33,920 nt of DNA from Candidatus Pelethosoma merdigallinarum (GCA_018716065.1 DVKJ01000063.1:1-33920), one strand, 5' to 3'; shown: positions 18,116 to 27,358, counted from the first letter of the stretch. Numbers and translations are program-made. The notes: generated by a model not told the origin, from the sequence alone.

Positions 18116-21077
18116 GCGACAAATCATTTATTTATTAAAAAAATACAAAGAATTAGTTCTTTTAGGAAGTATTAGTCTGATTGCTTTTATCATTGGAAGT
18201 CTTGTGATAGGTTGGCTTCTTTCATTCGTGATTATTGGTGCGATTGACTTACTTCTATTTTTTCCAAACAAAGATCAATGGTTAAAGAAGGATAAAGGTG
18301 GTAAAAACGTGAAAATTGATAATTATACGCAAAACACGAGAAGTGCAAGAAGTGCGAATGCTAAAACAGTAAATAAAAAAACAAAGAAGAAAAAAAATAA
18401 AAAGAAAAAATGGAAAATTATATTATTAACTTTATTAGGATTAGGAATACTTGCGATTATCGCATTTATCATATTTATGATGATGATTATTAAAGATGCG
18501 CCTAAGTTTGATCCTGAAAACTTATATCATCAAGAATCTAGTATTGTTTATGACAAAAATGGTAATCAGGTAGCGAAATTGGGAGCCGAAAATCGTGAAA
18601 AAGTAACTTATGATCAACTTCCAGAAGTTTTAGTGGATGCGATTGTAGCAACAGAGGATTCTAGGTTCTTTGAACATAACGGATTCGATTTACCTCGTTT
18701 CTTAAAAGCAAGTTTTGGACAGCTCCTTGGGAAAAACGCAGGTGGAGCTTCTACCTTGACCATGCAGATTGTAAAGAATCACTTTACTTCTACTACAGCA
18801 ACAGGATTCGAAGGAATTAAACGTAAATTTACAGACATTTATATGTCAATCTTCCAAGTAGAAAAACACTATTCGAAAAAAGAAATTATGGAATTCTATG
18901 TAAATGCACCTTATTTAGGAAGTGGTGCATGGGGTGTGGAACAAGCTTGCCAAACTTACTTTGGTAAGTCTGCAAAAGATATTAACTTATCAGAAGCAGC
19001 TATGATTGCTGGACTATTCCAAGCACCAAACTCTTATGATCCAAATCTACATCCAGAGTTAACAGAACAACGTCGACAAACTGTATTATATTTAATGGAG
19101 CGTCATGGATATATTACTTCTAAAGAACGTGAAGCAGCAGAAAAATTAACGGTAGAAAAAATTGTAAAAGATCGTTCAACCAATACCGAAGGATCAACCA
19201 ATGAGAACAAATATCAAGCCTTTGTAGATACTGTAGTAGAAGAAGTTCAAGAAGATACAGGACAAGATCCATATTCTGTTTCTATGGAAATCTATACAAC
19301 TCTCGATCCAGAAAAACAAGAACACATTTCTAATATTATGGATGGAGACGGATTTACTTGGGAAAATGATAGTGTTGATGCTGGTATTATGGTTTTAAAT
19401 AATCAAACAGGTGAAATTGTGGCAGTAGGAGCCGGACGTAATCGTACTGGAAAACGTGGATATAATACGGCTACTATGATGAGAAAGCAAATTGGATCTA
19501 CAGCTAAACCAATCTATGATTATGCACCTGGTATTGAATATGAAAACTGGTCTACTTATACACCATTTGTAGATGAAAAACATAGTTATTCTAATGGTGT
19601 TGAAATTTATAACTGGGATCGTACTTATAATGGTTGGATGACTTTACGTGATGCACTTGCTCAATCTCGTAATATTCCAGCATTAAAGGCATTCCAAGCA
19701 AATAAAAATAAAAATATTAAAAACTTTGTTACTAGTTTAGGATTATCTCCTGAATTAGAAGATAATATTGTTCACGAAGCACATGCTTTAGGTGGTTATA
19801 ATGGAGAAAATCCATTAACTATGGCTGCGGCTTATGCGGCTTTTGGAAACGGTGGATATTATATTAAACCACATAGTTATACTAAGATCGTATTTAAAGA
19901 AAATGGCGAAACTATTGAAAATAAACCTGAAAAGAAACGAGTAATGAGTGAAGAAACTGCTTATATGATGACCGATTTATTAAAATCTAGTGCACAAGGT
20001 GGTTTAGGTGCTCAAGCTAATTTAGGTAGTGATATCGTTTATGGTGCTAAAACCGGTACTTCCAACTTCGATGAAGAAACGATTAAAAAATGGGGATTCG
20101 GTCCAAATGCCGTTAACGACTTATGGGTAAATTCAGTTTCTCCTGATTATGCAATTTCTATTTGGTATGGATATAAAGAAATTGATCCAGATCATGTTAG
20201 TACTTCTTATAATATTCAACATCGTAAGTTGTTCCAAGCAGTCGCAAAAGGAATTTATAAATCAGGATCTAATTGGACAAAACCAGAAGGTGTTTCAGAA
20301 GTAACGATTGAAAAAGGAAGTTATCCTGCCCAATTGCCAAGCGAATTTACTCCTGATAATTATAAAATTACAGAATTATTTAAAAAAGGAACCGAACCTA
20401 CAGAAGTATCAAAACGTTTTGCAAAACTAGATAATCCAACCAATGTAAAAGCTACATTAAGTGGTAGAACTGCTACTATTACATGGAATGCGATTAAAAC
20501 ACCATGGGCTCTAGATTCAGCTAGTATCGCAGGTAGTTGGGCAAAAGTATACAACGATCCAAATTATGGAGCTTCTGTAATACTAGGACAAAATCAAAGT
20601 ATTTTAGGTAGCCTTACTTACGATATTTATAGTAAAGATAGTGCAGGTAATTTATCTTATTTAGGAACAACTGCAGATACAAAATATACATTTAACGTTC
20701 GTTCTACATCACCAAATACTTATGTTGTAAAAGCAACTTATACGAACTTCAAAGCAAACGCTAGTGATGGTGTAAGTGTAAGTATTCAAACGAGTGGTAT
20801 TAAACAAGAAGTTACAGCAACTTTAAATGGTAGTGAACAAATGACCCTTGCGGTAGGTGAGACTTTCACAGATCCAGGCGTTAGTGTTAAAATAGATGGT
20901 ACTCCAGCTAGTGGAAACAACTATACTACTTCTATCAGTTTTGTAGGTGCAGATGGTATTCCTCAAAAAGTATCAGAGGTAGATACCGATACACCAGGAA
21001 CTTACACAATTACTTATAAAATAACAAATGAAAATTATACTGGTGAAGATTTAGAAAGAACTGTAATTGTACAATAA
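18108..21077 (+). CDS. Class A penicillin-binding protein (PBP1A-type) with Ig/DUF5011-like C-terminal extension
   Basis: Transglycosylase motifs EDSRFFEHNGFD..., transpeptidase GSTAKPIYDY, SRN (SQSRNIPAL-type AQSRNIPALKAF) and KTGTS. GTG start at 18108 with AAAGGAGG upstream, overlapping the recU end by 8 bp. Confidence 0.93.
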   Translation: MNKRQIIYLLKKYKELVLLGSISLIAFIIGSLVIGWLLSFVIIGAIDLLLFFPNKDQWLKKDKGGKNVKIDNYTQNTRSARSANAKTVNKKTKKKKNKKKKWKIILLTLLGLGILAIIAFIIFMMMIIKDAPKFDPENLYHQESSIVYDKNGNQVAKLGAENREKVTYDQLPEVLVDAIVATEDSRFFEHNGFDLPRFLKASFGQLLGKNAGGASTLTMQIVKNHFTSTTATGFEGIKRKFTDIYMSIFQVEKHYSKKEIMEFYVNAPYLGSGAWGVEQACQTYFGKSAKDINLSEAAMIAGLFQAPNSYDPNLHPELTEQRRQTVLYLMERHGYITSKEREAAEKLTVEKIVKDRSTNTEGSTNENKYQAFVDTVVEEVQEDTGQDPYSVSMEIYTTLDPEKQEHISNIMDGDGFTWENDSVDAGIMVLNNQTGEIVAVGAGRNRTGKRGYNTATMMRKQIGSTAKPIYDYAPGIEYENWSTYTPFVDEKHSYSNGVEIYNWDRTYNGWMTLRDALAQSRNIPALKAFQANKNKNIKNFVTSLGLSPELEDNIVHEAHALGGYNGENPLTMAAAYAAFGNGGYYIKPHSYTKIVFKENGETIENKPEKKRVMSEETAYMMTDLLKSSAQGGLGAQANLGSDIVYGAKTGTSNFDEETIKKWGFGPNAVNDLWVNSVSPDYAISIWYGYKEIDPDHVSTSYNIQHRKLFQAVAKGIYKSGSNWTKPEGVSEVTIEKGSYPAQLPSEFTPDNYKITELFKKGTEPTEVSKRFAKLDNPTNVKATLSGRTATITWNAIKTPWALDSASIAGSWAKVYNDPNYGASVILGQNQSILGSLTYDIYSKDSAGNLSYLGTTADTKYTFNVRSTSPNTYVVKATYTNFKANASDGVSVSIQTSGIKQEVTATLNGSEQMTLAVGETFTDPGVSVKIDGTPASGNNYTTSISFVGADGIPQKVSEVDTDTPGTYTITYKITNENYTGEDLERTVIVQ

Positions 21078-21106
21078 AAAGAATGGAATTGATTCCCATT
21101 CTTTTT
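21076..21106 (+). terminator. Intrinsic terminator after the PBP gene
   Basis: AAAAAGAATGG / CCATTCTTTTT stem with trailing T tract. Confidence 0.75.
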
Positions 21107-21108
21107 TT

Positions 21109-21864
21109 TCATAAATTTAATATATCTTCATATTTCAGATTAGTTATCTCACTGATTTCTTCTATCGAATAATTTCGCTTGTGTAACTTAGAAACAATCA
21201 TTTCTTTTGCTTCTTTAACGCCGTCCCAAAAAATAGAAGATTTAAGCATAAATCCCGAAGCAAGTCCATTTCCAAAGCTACCGTTTTTCTCACCAATCGT
21301 AATAATTTTTTCAATGACTTCATTTGGCGCGATATCCTTTAGTGCTTCTCTTATTTGAGATGAATCATCCGCATAAAATATAGATGCCCAACGGTGTTTT
21401 TTGTCATCTGAATTATTTTGATATAAACGATTACAATTTGGTAGATTATATGAATAAGCAACAAAGTTTTCAATCTTCGCATCGTCATCAGACATATAAT
21501 GTTCTTCAAGATCTTTCATGTCATCTGGTAAACCTTCGAAATGAATTTGAACATAAGACCATGAAGAATTCTTTTCTGCCTCATAAAGAAACAAACCAAA
21601 ATAATTTATTAGATGATCGACATAATCCCATGTATAAAATGGTGAGAATAATTGAACTCGTATTTTTTTCTCTTTTAAACGAATGAATAAATTAATACTT
21701 TCATCACAATTATAATGCTTTTTATCCGAAAGCAATACGATATTTCCATTAATCTCTTCATAAGGGATATCTAAAAAACTACTTAAAAAACTCGCTAATA
21801 TATCAAGGTTTTCTTTGTTAAAAAACAATTCATTAAATTTATGATTCAAAGCCAATATATTCAT
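21109..21864 (-). CDS. Rpn/PD-(D/E)XK nuclease-transposase-like protein, apparently degenerate
   Basis: NHKFNELFFNKENLDILASFLSSFLDIPYEEI and the C-terminal YSIEEISEITNLKYEDILNL fit this family's architecture; the expected D...ExQ catalytic strand reads INLFIRLKEKKIRVQLF. Confidence 0.5.
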   Translation of the reverse strand: MNILALNHKFNELFFNKENLDILASFLSSFLDIPYEEINGNIVLLSDKKHYNCDESINLFIRLKEKKIRVQLFSPFYTWDYVDHLINYFGLFLYEAEKNSSWSYVQIHFEGLPDDMKDLEEHYMSDDDAKIENFVAYSYNLPNCNRLYQNNSDDKKHRWASIFYADDSSQIREALKDIAPNEVIEKIITIGEKNGSFGNGLASGFMLKSSIFWDGVKEAKEMIVSKLHKRNYSIEEISEITNLKYEDILNL

Positions 21865-21982
21865 ATTTTCCTCCTTTCCAATGTCACTATAACACTTTAA
21901 AAATCAAGGGTCAAACGACACTTTTAAGGTTTCTGAATGAATATTTTTACAGATATCTAAAATCTGTTTAGACAAAAATAAA

Positions 21983-22010
21983 AAATTGGTAAATTCATTC
22001 TTACCAATTT
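21983..22010 (-). terminator. Terminator-like hairpin after the TasA-like gene at 22054
   Basis: Minus strand AAATTGGTAA..TTACCAATTT followed by TTATTTTTG. Confidence 0.6.
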
Positions 22011-22053
22011 CTTATATCTGTCATATTGAACATTTTTTAAATTTTACACTTTT

Positions 22054-22590
22054 TTACAGTTGAACAAATTGAAAGTTTGCTAAAATGGTACTATAAGCTC
22101 CTTCTGTTACATTGGTAACAGCTGGATCCCACTCTACTTTGATACGAACTGTTGCTTTTTGTCCGGCACGTAATACATATCCTTTTTCTACTCCACTAAC
22201 TGTATAACGAATCGCATTGTTTGTATTTTGGTCATTATCAATATCAATTAACATTTGGTCTAAAACAGCATCTAAACGCCCTTTATTGTGGATTTCTACG
22301 TCATAGGTTACACTATCCCCTGGTGAATTTAAAATCACGTAGAAATAGAGTGTATTGGCAATACTATAAGGTTTAAACTTTTCACTCGCACTCCCTTCAA
22401 TCGTTCCAGAGGTAGTTACGTTCGTTTGAATATCCCAAAATTTTGATTGATCTACAATACCAAATTTTGCTTTATAGGCTAGTGGTATATAACCAATTGC
22501 CATAATTAAAAAAGCAATAAATAAACAAAATAAAATTCTTCCTTTATATGTTCTTGGTTTTTGTTCTTGATTTTTTGTTTCTGGATTCAT
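22054..22590 (-). CDS. TasA/camelysin-like secreted protein (divergent member)
   Basis: Single N-terminal TM/signal (ILFCLFIAFLIMAIGYIPLAY) followed by a TasA-like pattern: NSPGDSVTYDVEIHNKGRLDAVL...RAGQKATVRIKVEWD. Confidence 0.7.
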   Translation of the reverse strand: MNPETKNQEQKPRTYKGRILFCLFIAFLIMAIGYIPLAYKAKFGIVDQSKFWDIQTNVTTSGTIEGSASEKFKPYSIANTLYFYVILNSPGDSVTYDVEIHNKGRLDAVLDQMLIDIDNDQNTNNAIRYTVSGVEKGYVLRAGQKATVRIKVEWDPAVTNVTEGAYSTILANFQFVQL

Positions 22591-22611
22591 GATCTCACCT
22601 ACTATAATATT

Positions 22612-22640
22612 ATTGTATAAAATTATTGAGAAATAGTCAA
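22612..22640 (-). promoter_or_regulatory. Sigma-A-type promoter upstream of the TasA-like gene at 22054
   Basis: Minus strand TTGACT (22635-22640), 17-bp spacer, TACAAT (22612-22617). Confidence 0.55.
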
Positions 22641-22656
22641 GAAAAGAACAAGAATT

Positions 22657-23700
22657 CTATTCCTGTCCTTCACGTAAAACGAAACGATATAATTGAGTTC
22701 CTTGAATAATCATAAACCAACCTTCATTTCCATTACCATAATATAGAATTGGAATACGAACTTCAGCTTCTAAATCAATTAATTCATTAAATGATTTTAC
22801 TTCAACAATGGTCATATTAGAAATATCCATTAATGTATTAATTTCTACAATGATATCTCCATATTCTTTTAAGATACGATTAACTTGACGTTCAAATGCA
22901 CTTTCATTCTTTTTCGCAAATGTCTTACAATACTTATAGAAAGCAAATGCGGTTACAACAAAGGCTCCAAGTGCAACAATAATTTTTAAAGCATTAACAG
23001 TTCTTGTTGCCGTTGTAACTTTAGAAATATTTTGAACTTCATTAGTCTTAGATTTTGTTGTAATTTGGAATGCTTGTTCATTAAGAGGAATCTTCATTTC
23101 ATAAGAACTTTCCTCATTTACCGTTCCCACGTTAGAAGTTGGAACACCACGAACACTTACTTTAAATACTACTGATAAATAAGCATCCATTGGAATACTG
23201 ATTTCTTTATAGAAGTTTTCTACAATCGCATTATATTGTTCATAATCAATCACTAAATCTTTTGATAAAGTAAATCCTAATTCATTATGAAGTGTTTTTG
23301 TTTCAGATGGCACTAAAACATAACTCTTATTCCATACTTCATTATTTTCTAATTCATCTGTTGTTTGATACTCACCAATAATATTTGCATTTACACTATA
23401 AGTATAGGTAAGATCAGCTTCTGTACTTCCACTATATTGATAGTTAAATTTTGCATTAATATTATTAACTAATTTAGAAATATATAACTTATTCATTCCT
23501 ATAGTTTTAGAATCTGTATAGTTATTATCTTTTAAATTAACAGAATATGTTCCTGATGGTGTTGCTTTATAAGAATAAAGAACATCTTGTTTTCCTTCTG
23601 TAACGTTGATTGCACTAAAACCAATCACCGCTTCAACACTAAAAATAATTAAGAAGATTAAAGGAATAATCACTTTCCTTAACATTTTATTATCTTTCAT
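22657..23700 (-). CDS. DUF5305-like membrane protein
   Basis: N-terminal TM, large extracellular segment with YSYKATPSGTYSVNLKDNNYTDSKTIGMNKLYISKLVNNINAKFNYQYSGSTEADLTYTYSVNANI, second TM (IIVALGAFVVTAFAFYKYC), cytoplasmic tail. Adjacent to a signal peptidase, the usual context of DUF5305. Confidence 0.7.
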   Translation of the reverse strand: MKDNKMLRKVIIPLIFLIIFSVEAVIGFSAINVTEGKQDVLYSYKATPSGTYSVNLKDNNYTDSKTIGMNKLYISKLVNNINAKFNYQYSGSTEADLTYTYSVNANIIGEYQTTDELENNEVWNKSYVLVPSETKTLHNELGFTLSKDLVIDYEQYNAIVENFYKEISIPMDAYLSVVFKVSVRGVPTSNVGTVNEESSYEMKIPLNEQAFQITTKSKTNEVQNISKVTTATRTVNALKIIVALGAFVVTAFAFYKYCKTFAKKNESAFERQVNRILKEYGDIIVEINTLMDISNMTIVEVKSFNELIDLEAEVRIPILYYGNGNEGWFMIIQGTQLYRFVLREGQE

Positions 23701-23718
23701 TTTGTTCCCTCTTTTCTT

Positions 23719-24879
23719 TTATCTTTTTGAAAACATGTCATTCAACCATACAGAAGGATATCCAATCTTTGGTATAACATATTTTACAACGCCTCGAATC
23801 TGTGACTCTGTCACTGGATTCGAATCTGGTGCATTATTATTATCACCTTTCGTAATATAAGTAAATGCTCCATTATCATCTTCTTTTATTTTTACAATAC
23901 GATGCACAATGTAACGTCCATCCGCTTCATACTGTAAAACATCTCCTACTTTTAATTTATCAGTTTCATCCACATCTAACTTTCGTACTACTACGACATC
24001 CCCACGACTAAAAGCAGGAACCATACTGTTTGAAACAATCGCAACTGGTTCATTTTTAAATAAACCTAATACGAATCCTACAAACATAATCAAAATCGCA
24101 TAAATTGGTAGTATATTTAATGGATTATCTCGATTAATACGCCTTCGCGAGACATTCTCTTCCACTTTGATTTGTGCATAATTCATATAGAAATATACAA
24201 TAGATGGTGTAATAATCTCAAATAATGCGGTTCCAAACCAATCTAAATTTGGGAAAATAGGAGTAATAAAGAAAACAATTTGGATTACACTACGATAGAT
24301 AATATTAGGAATAAATCCTGCAATCGTTGCAATATAAGTAAATAAGCTATTTTTAACAACCGATGGGATTAACACAGAAGAGATATATTCAAAAGATGTC
24401 TGCATATTTGCAAAATTCTTATCGATCTCTGTATAGTTTAATTCCACCGCAACAAATAAGACCGTTACAATTGCTAGAATATATTTTTTTCGGCTTGTAT
24501 AGTTAACCAAAATAGAACGTACATATTCTTGACAAATAAAAGCTGGGATATAAGACCAAATATTAACCAGGATCTTCCCAATATCATGAGAATATGGACT
24601 ATATTGATATCCAAATACTAAACCTGATAAAAAATAAACAATCAAGTATAAAATAACGGCAATAACTACTGTTTGTATTTTATCTACTTTATTTTTATAC
24701 CGAGGATGTTCATTCGATGAAAATAAAAAGGCAAGCCCTGCGATGAACAACCAAAACAAAGGGTTGATCACATTATAATATATTTTTGCAGAAAAAATAA
24801 TATTTAATGCAGGGTAAATTGTCAAGTATAAAAATATAAGTACATAAATACTAATAATTTTCAAATTAATTCTCTTCAT
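23719..24879 (-). CDS. ER-type (S26B, SipW-like) signal peptidase I with long polytopic N-terminal domain
   Basis: SNSMVPAFSRGDVVVV (catalytic Ser), GRYIVHRIVKI (His in place of Lys), TKGDNNNAPDSNPV; preceded by about 250 residues with multiple hydrophobic helices. Confidence 0.88.
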   Translation of the reverse strand: MKRINLKIISIYVLIFLYLTIYPALNIIFSAKIYYNVINPLFWLFIAGLAFLFSSNEHPRYKNKVDKIQTVVIAVILYLIVYFLSGLVFGYQYSPYSHDIGKILVNIWSYIPAFICQEYVRSILVNYTSRKKYILAIVTVLFVAVELNYTEIDKNFANMQTSFEYISSVLIPSVVKNSLFTYIATIAGFIPNIIYRSVIQIVFFITPIFPNLDWFGTALFEIITPSIVYFYMNYAQIKVEENVSRRRINRDNPLNILPIYAILIMFVGFVLGLFKNEPVAIVSNSMVPAFSRGDVVVVRKLDVDETDKLKVGDVLQYEADGRYIVHRIVKIKEDDNGAFTYITKGDNNNAPDSNPVTESQIRGVVKYVIPKIGYPSVWLNDMFSKR

Positions 24880-24947
24880 ACTTTTCCCCTAGTTTCCTAT
24901 CATAATTATAGTTTAACAAAAAATTAGATAGAAATCAAGTAAAAGAA

Positions 24948-24972
24948 AAGCTTAAAATTAAATTTTAAGCTT
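24948..24972 (-). terminator. Terminator-like palindrome at the 3' end of the TasA-like gene at 24965
   Basis: AAGCTTAAAATTAAATTTTAAGCTT, followed on the minus strand by TTCTTTT; spans the stop codon. Confidence 0.6.
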
Positions 24973-25558
24973 GTACATATTCTAGAGTAACAGTTAACTT
25001 TTTAATTGTGTTTTCTGGAACTGTAGTTGCAGCTGCATCCCACCATACTTTTACATGAATTGTAGAAGTTTTTGCAGGGCCGTCTGAAGGTTTTCCGGCT
25101 AGTACAGTATTTTGGGCACTTGCATATGGTCGACCATCAATAGTGATTTCATAATTAATGCCATTAGCTTCTGTCAATTGTAAATCACCAGAACCATCTG
25201 CCGAAGAAGCAGTCGCTACTACATTAGCTAATTTTGCGTCCAAAGAACCGTTATTTGTTACAATGATATCATATTCCATCGTATCACCAGGTGTTTGGAA
25301 TTCCACATCAAAAGTAGCTGTTGTTTGTCCAGAAATAACTGCTGGTGTTTTATTTGAAGCTGTTGGAGTAACTCCTGTTGAGTTGCTTGGAGTTCCCTCA
25401 CTAATTGACGTAAATTTTACATCCCAAGTACTAGTTACTTGAGCTGTACCATTAATCGTTAATTGTTGAGCTAAAGCTGCATATCCAACTGCCATCGCAA
25501 TAATTGCCACTAATAAAGCACCAATAAGAATGTTCTTCTTTTCTTTTTTCTCTGACAT
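24965..25558 (-). CDS. TasA-like secreted protein with SipW-cognate-type signal peptide (copy B)
   Basis: KKNILIGALLVAIIAMAVGYAALAQQLTINGTAQVTSTWDVKFTSI; very similar at DNA and protein level to 26740-27330. Confidence 0.8.
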   Translation of the reverse strand: MSEKKEKKNILIGALLVAIIAMAVGYAALAQQLTINGTAQVTSTWDVKFTSISEGTPSNSTGVTPTASNKTPAVISGQTTATFDVEFQTPGDTMEYDIIVTNNGSLDAKLANVVATASSADGSGDLQLTEANGINYEITIDGRPYASAQNTVLAGKPSDGPAKTSTIHVKVWWDAAATTVPENTIKKLTVTLEYVQA

Positions 25559-25585
25559 ATATACCCTCCTATATCTTACAAATAT

Positions 25586-25614
25586 ATTCTATCACGTTAC
25601 AATTTAAATTGCAA
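25586..25614 (-). promoter_or_regulatory. Promoter of TasA-like copy B
   Basis: Minus strand TTGCAA (25609-25614), 17-bp spacer, TAGAAT (25586-25591), then GGAGGG RBS. Confidence 0.6.
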
Positions 25615-25638
25615 GAAAAAAAACTTAAAACAAATTAA

Positions 25639-26730
25639 TTGTGAAATGAAAAAGTAAATTGCCCTTAAATATTTGAAACTGAAATTTAATCTTTCACTCG
25701 TTTTAGTCAAGGACTAGGCTTGCCTGGTTCATCGAAGATCCTTGACTAAAAACTTTTATTATATAATTTTTTATGGCAAAAGAACTTTATATAATTATGT
25801 TGAAAAAGGCTATTTAGATATTATTAATTTAGACTTACCTAGAAAAGTTAGATATAAAAAACGTAAGAGAAACAACAAAGATACACCTAAAAAAGATACT
25901 AAAATTAGAATCAATCGCACATATGAAGATTTTAAAGACTACGTAAAAAACTATAATGATAATAATTTTAATATTAATATTGTTGAAATGGATACTGTTG
26001 AAGGTGTGAAAGGCGAATCGTTACTTCTTACTCTTCTTTGGAGACAAGCTAATTTTATGTTAGCCTTCAAAATTGAAAATAAAGAACCCGATTCGGTTAA
26101 CGCATTCTTTTCTTATTTAAAGGAGATTTTAGGATATGAAAAATTTCATGAATTATTTCCTATTATTTTAACCGATAATGGTATTGAATTTTCTAAACCT
26201 GATGAAATCGAATTTAATGGTTATCATGTTTATAAAACAAGATTGTTCTACTGTGATCCAGGGCATTCGGAACAAAAAGGTAAGATTGAAGTTAATCATG
26301 AATATATTAGGAGATTTATCCCTAAAGGAAATACTTTTGAGGCCTATAACCAAGAAGATATAAATTTAATGTTAAATCATATTAATTCTGTTAAAAGAGA
26401 TTCATTAAATGGTGATAATCCCTATACTTTAATGAAAGACTTTTTGACTAGAGAGATTATTTTAAAAAATAAATTATTTAAATACAAAAACAAAAGATAG
26501 CCTTCACCACAAAAGCTATCAAATTTGATATACAAGTAATATATCACATACTGAAATTTAATTATGCACGAAAGCTAAGTGTATACTTTTTTTCATGCAA
26601 TGAAATATTAAATTTCGGATATATATTAACATATTTATAGGAAAAATGGTAGCTTTTTTTTTAAAAAATGCCATTTACTCTTACAAATATGTATTTAGAA
26701 CAAAATCTGAAATTTAACTTTTCATTTCAC
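25639..26730 (+). mobile_element. IS30-family element, N-terminally truncated transposase, with flanking 13-bp direct repeats
   Basis: Terminal inverted repeats GTGAAATGAAAAAGTAAATT (25641-25660) and the reverse complement GTGAAATGAAAAGTTAAATT ending at 26730 (18/20 identical); flanked by TAAAACAAATTAA at 25626-25638 and 26731-26743. Confidence 0.8.
25742..26500 (+). pseudogene. IS30-family transposase, DDE catalytic core retained, N-terminal DNA-binding region missing
   Basis: RTLYNYVEKGYLDIINLDLPRKVRYKKRK...EMDTVEG...ILTDNGIEFS...YCDPGHSEQKGKIEVNHEYIRRFIPKG. The only upstream start is a TTG inside a hairpin arm. Confidence 0.8.
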
Positions 26731-26739
26731 TAAAACAAA

Positions 26740-27330
26740 TTAAGCTTGTACATATTCTAATGTAACTGTTAACTTTTTAAGCGCATTTTCTGGTATTGTA
26801 GTTGCGTTTTGATCCCACCATACTTTTACGTGTACAGTAGAAGTTTTAGCAGCTCCATCTGCTGGTTTTCCAGCTAATACAGAATTCTTAGCTTCTCCAA
26901 TTTGTTTACCATCAATAGTGATTTCATAATTAATTCCATTTGCTTCGGTTAATTGTAAATCACCAGTACCACTTGCAGAAGAAGCAGTCGCTACTACATT
27001 AGCTAATTTTGCGTCCAAAGAACCACCATTGGTTACAACGATATCATATTCCATCGTATCACCAGGTGTTTGGAATTCCACATCAAAAGTAGCTGTAGTA
27101 TTAGTAATTTTTGGTGGAGTTTTATTTGTTGCTGTAGAAGCTACTCCAGCCGAGTTACTTGCCGTTCCAGCACTAATTGACGTAAATTTTACATCCCAAG
27201 TACTAGTTACTTGCGCTGTACCATTAATCGTTAATTGTTGAGCTAAAGCTGCGTATCCAACTGCCATCGCAATAATTGCGACTAACAAACCACCAATGAG
27301 AATATTCTTCTTTTCTTTTTTTTCCGTCAT
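26740..27330 (-). CDS. TasA-like secreted protein with SipW-cognate-type signal peptide (copy A)
   Basis: KKNILIGGLLVAIIAMAVGYAALAQQLTINGTAQVTSTWDVKFTSI; near-duplicate of 24965-25558. Confidence 0.8.
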   Translation of the reverse strand: MTEKKEKKNILIGGLLVAIIAMAVGYAALAQQLTINGTAQVTSTWDVKFTSISAGTASNSAGVASTATNKTPPKITNTTATFDVEFQTPGDTMEYDIVVTNGGSLDAKLANVVATASSASGTGDLQLTEANGINYEITIDGKQIGEAKNSVLAGKPADGAAKTSTVHVKVWWDQNATTIPENALKKLTVTLEYVQA

Positions 27331-27358
27331 GTCTACCCTCCTATATCTTGCTGTAATT

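Noticed and set aside
27029-27241. Plus-strand ORFs within both TasA-like genes (25158-25442 and 27029-27241)
   Set aside because: They resemble each other only because the minus-strand genes are duplicates; mirror-frame artefacts.
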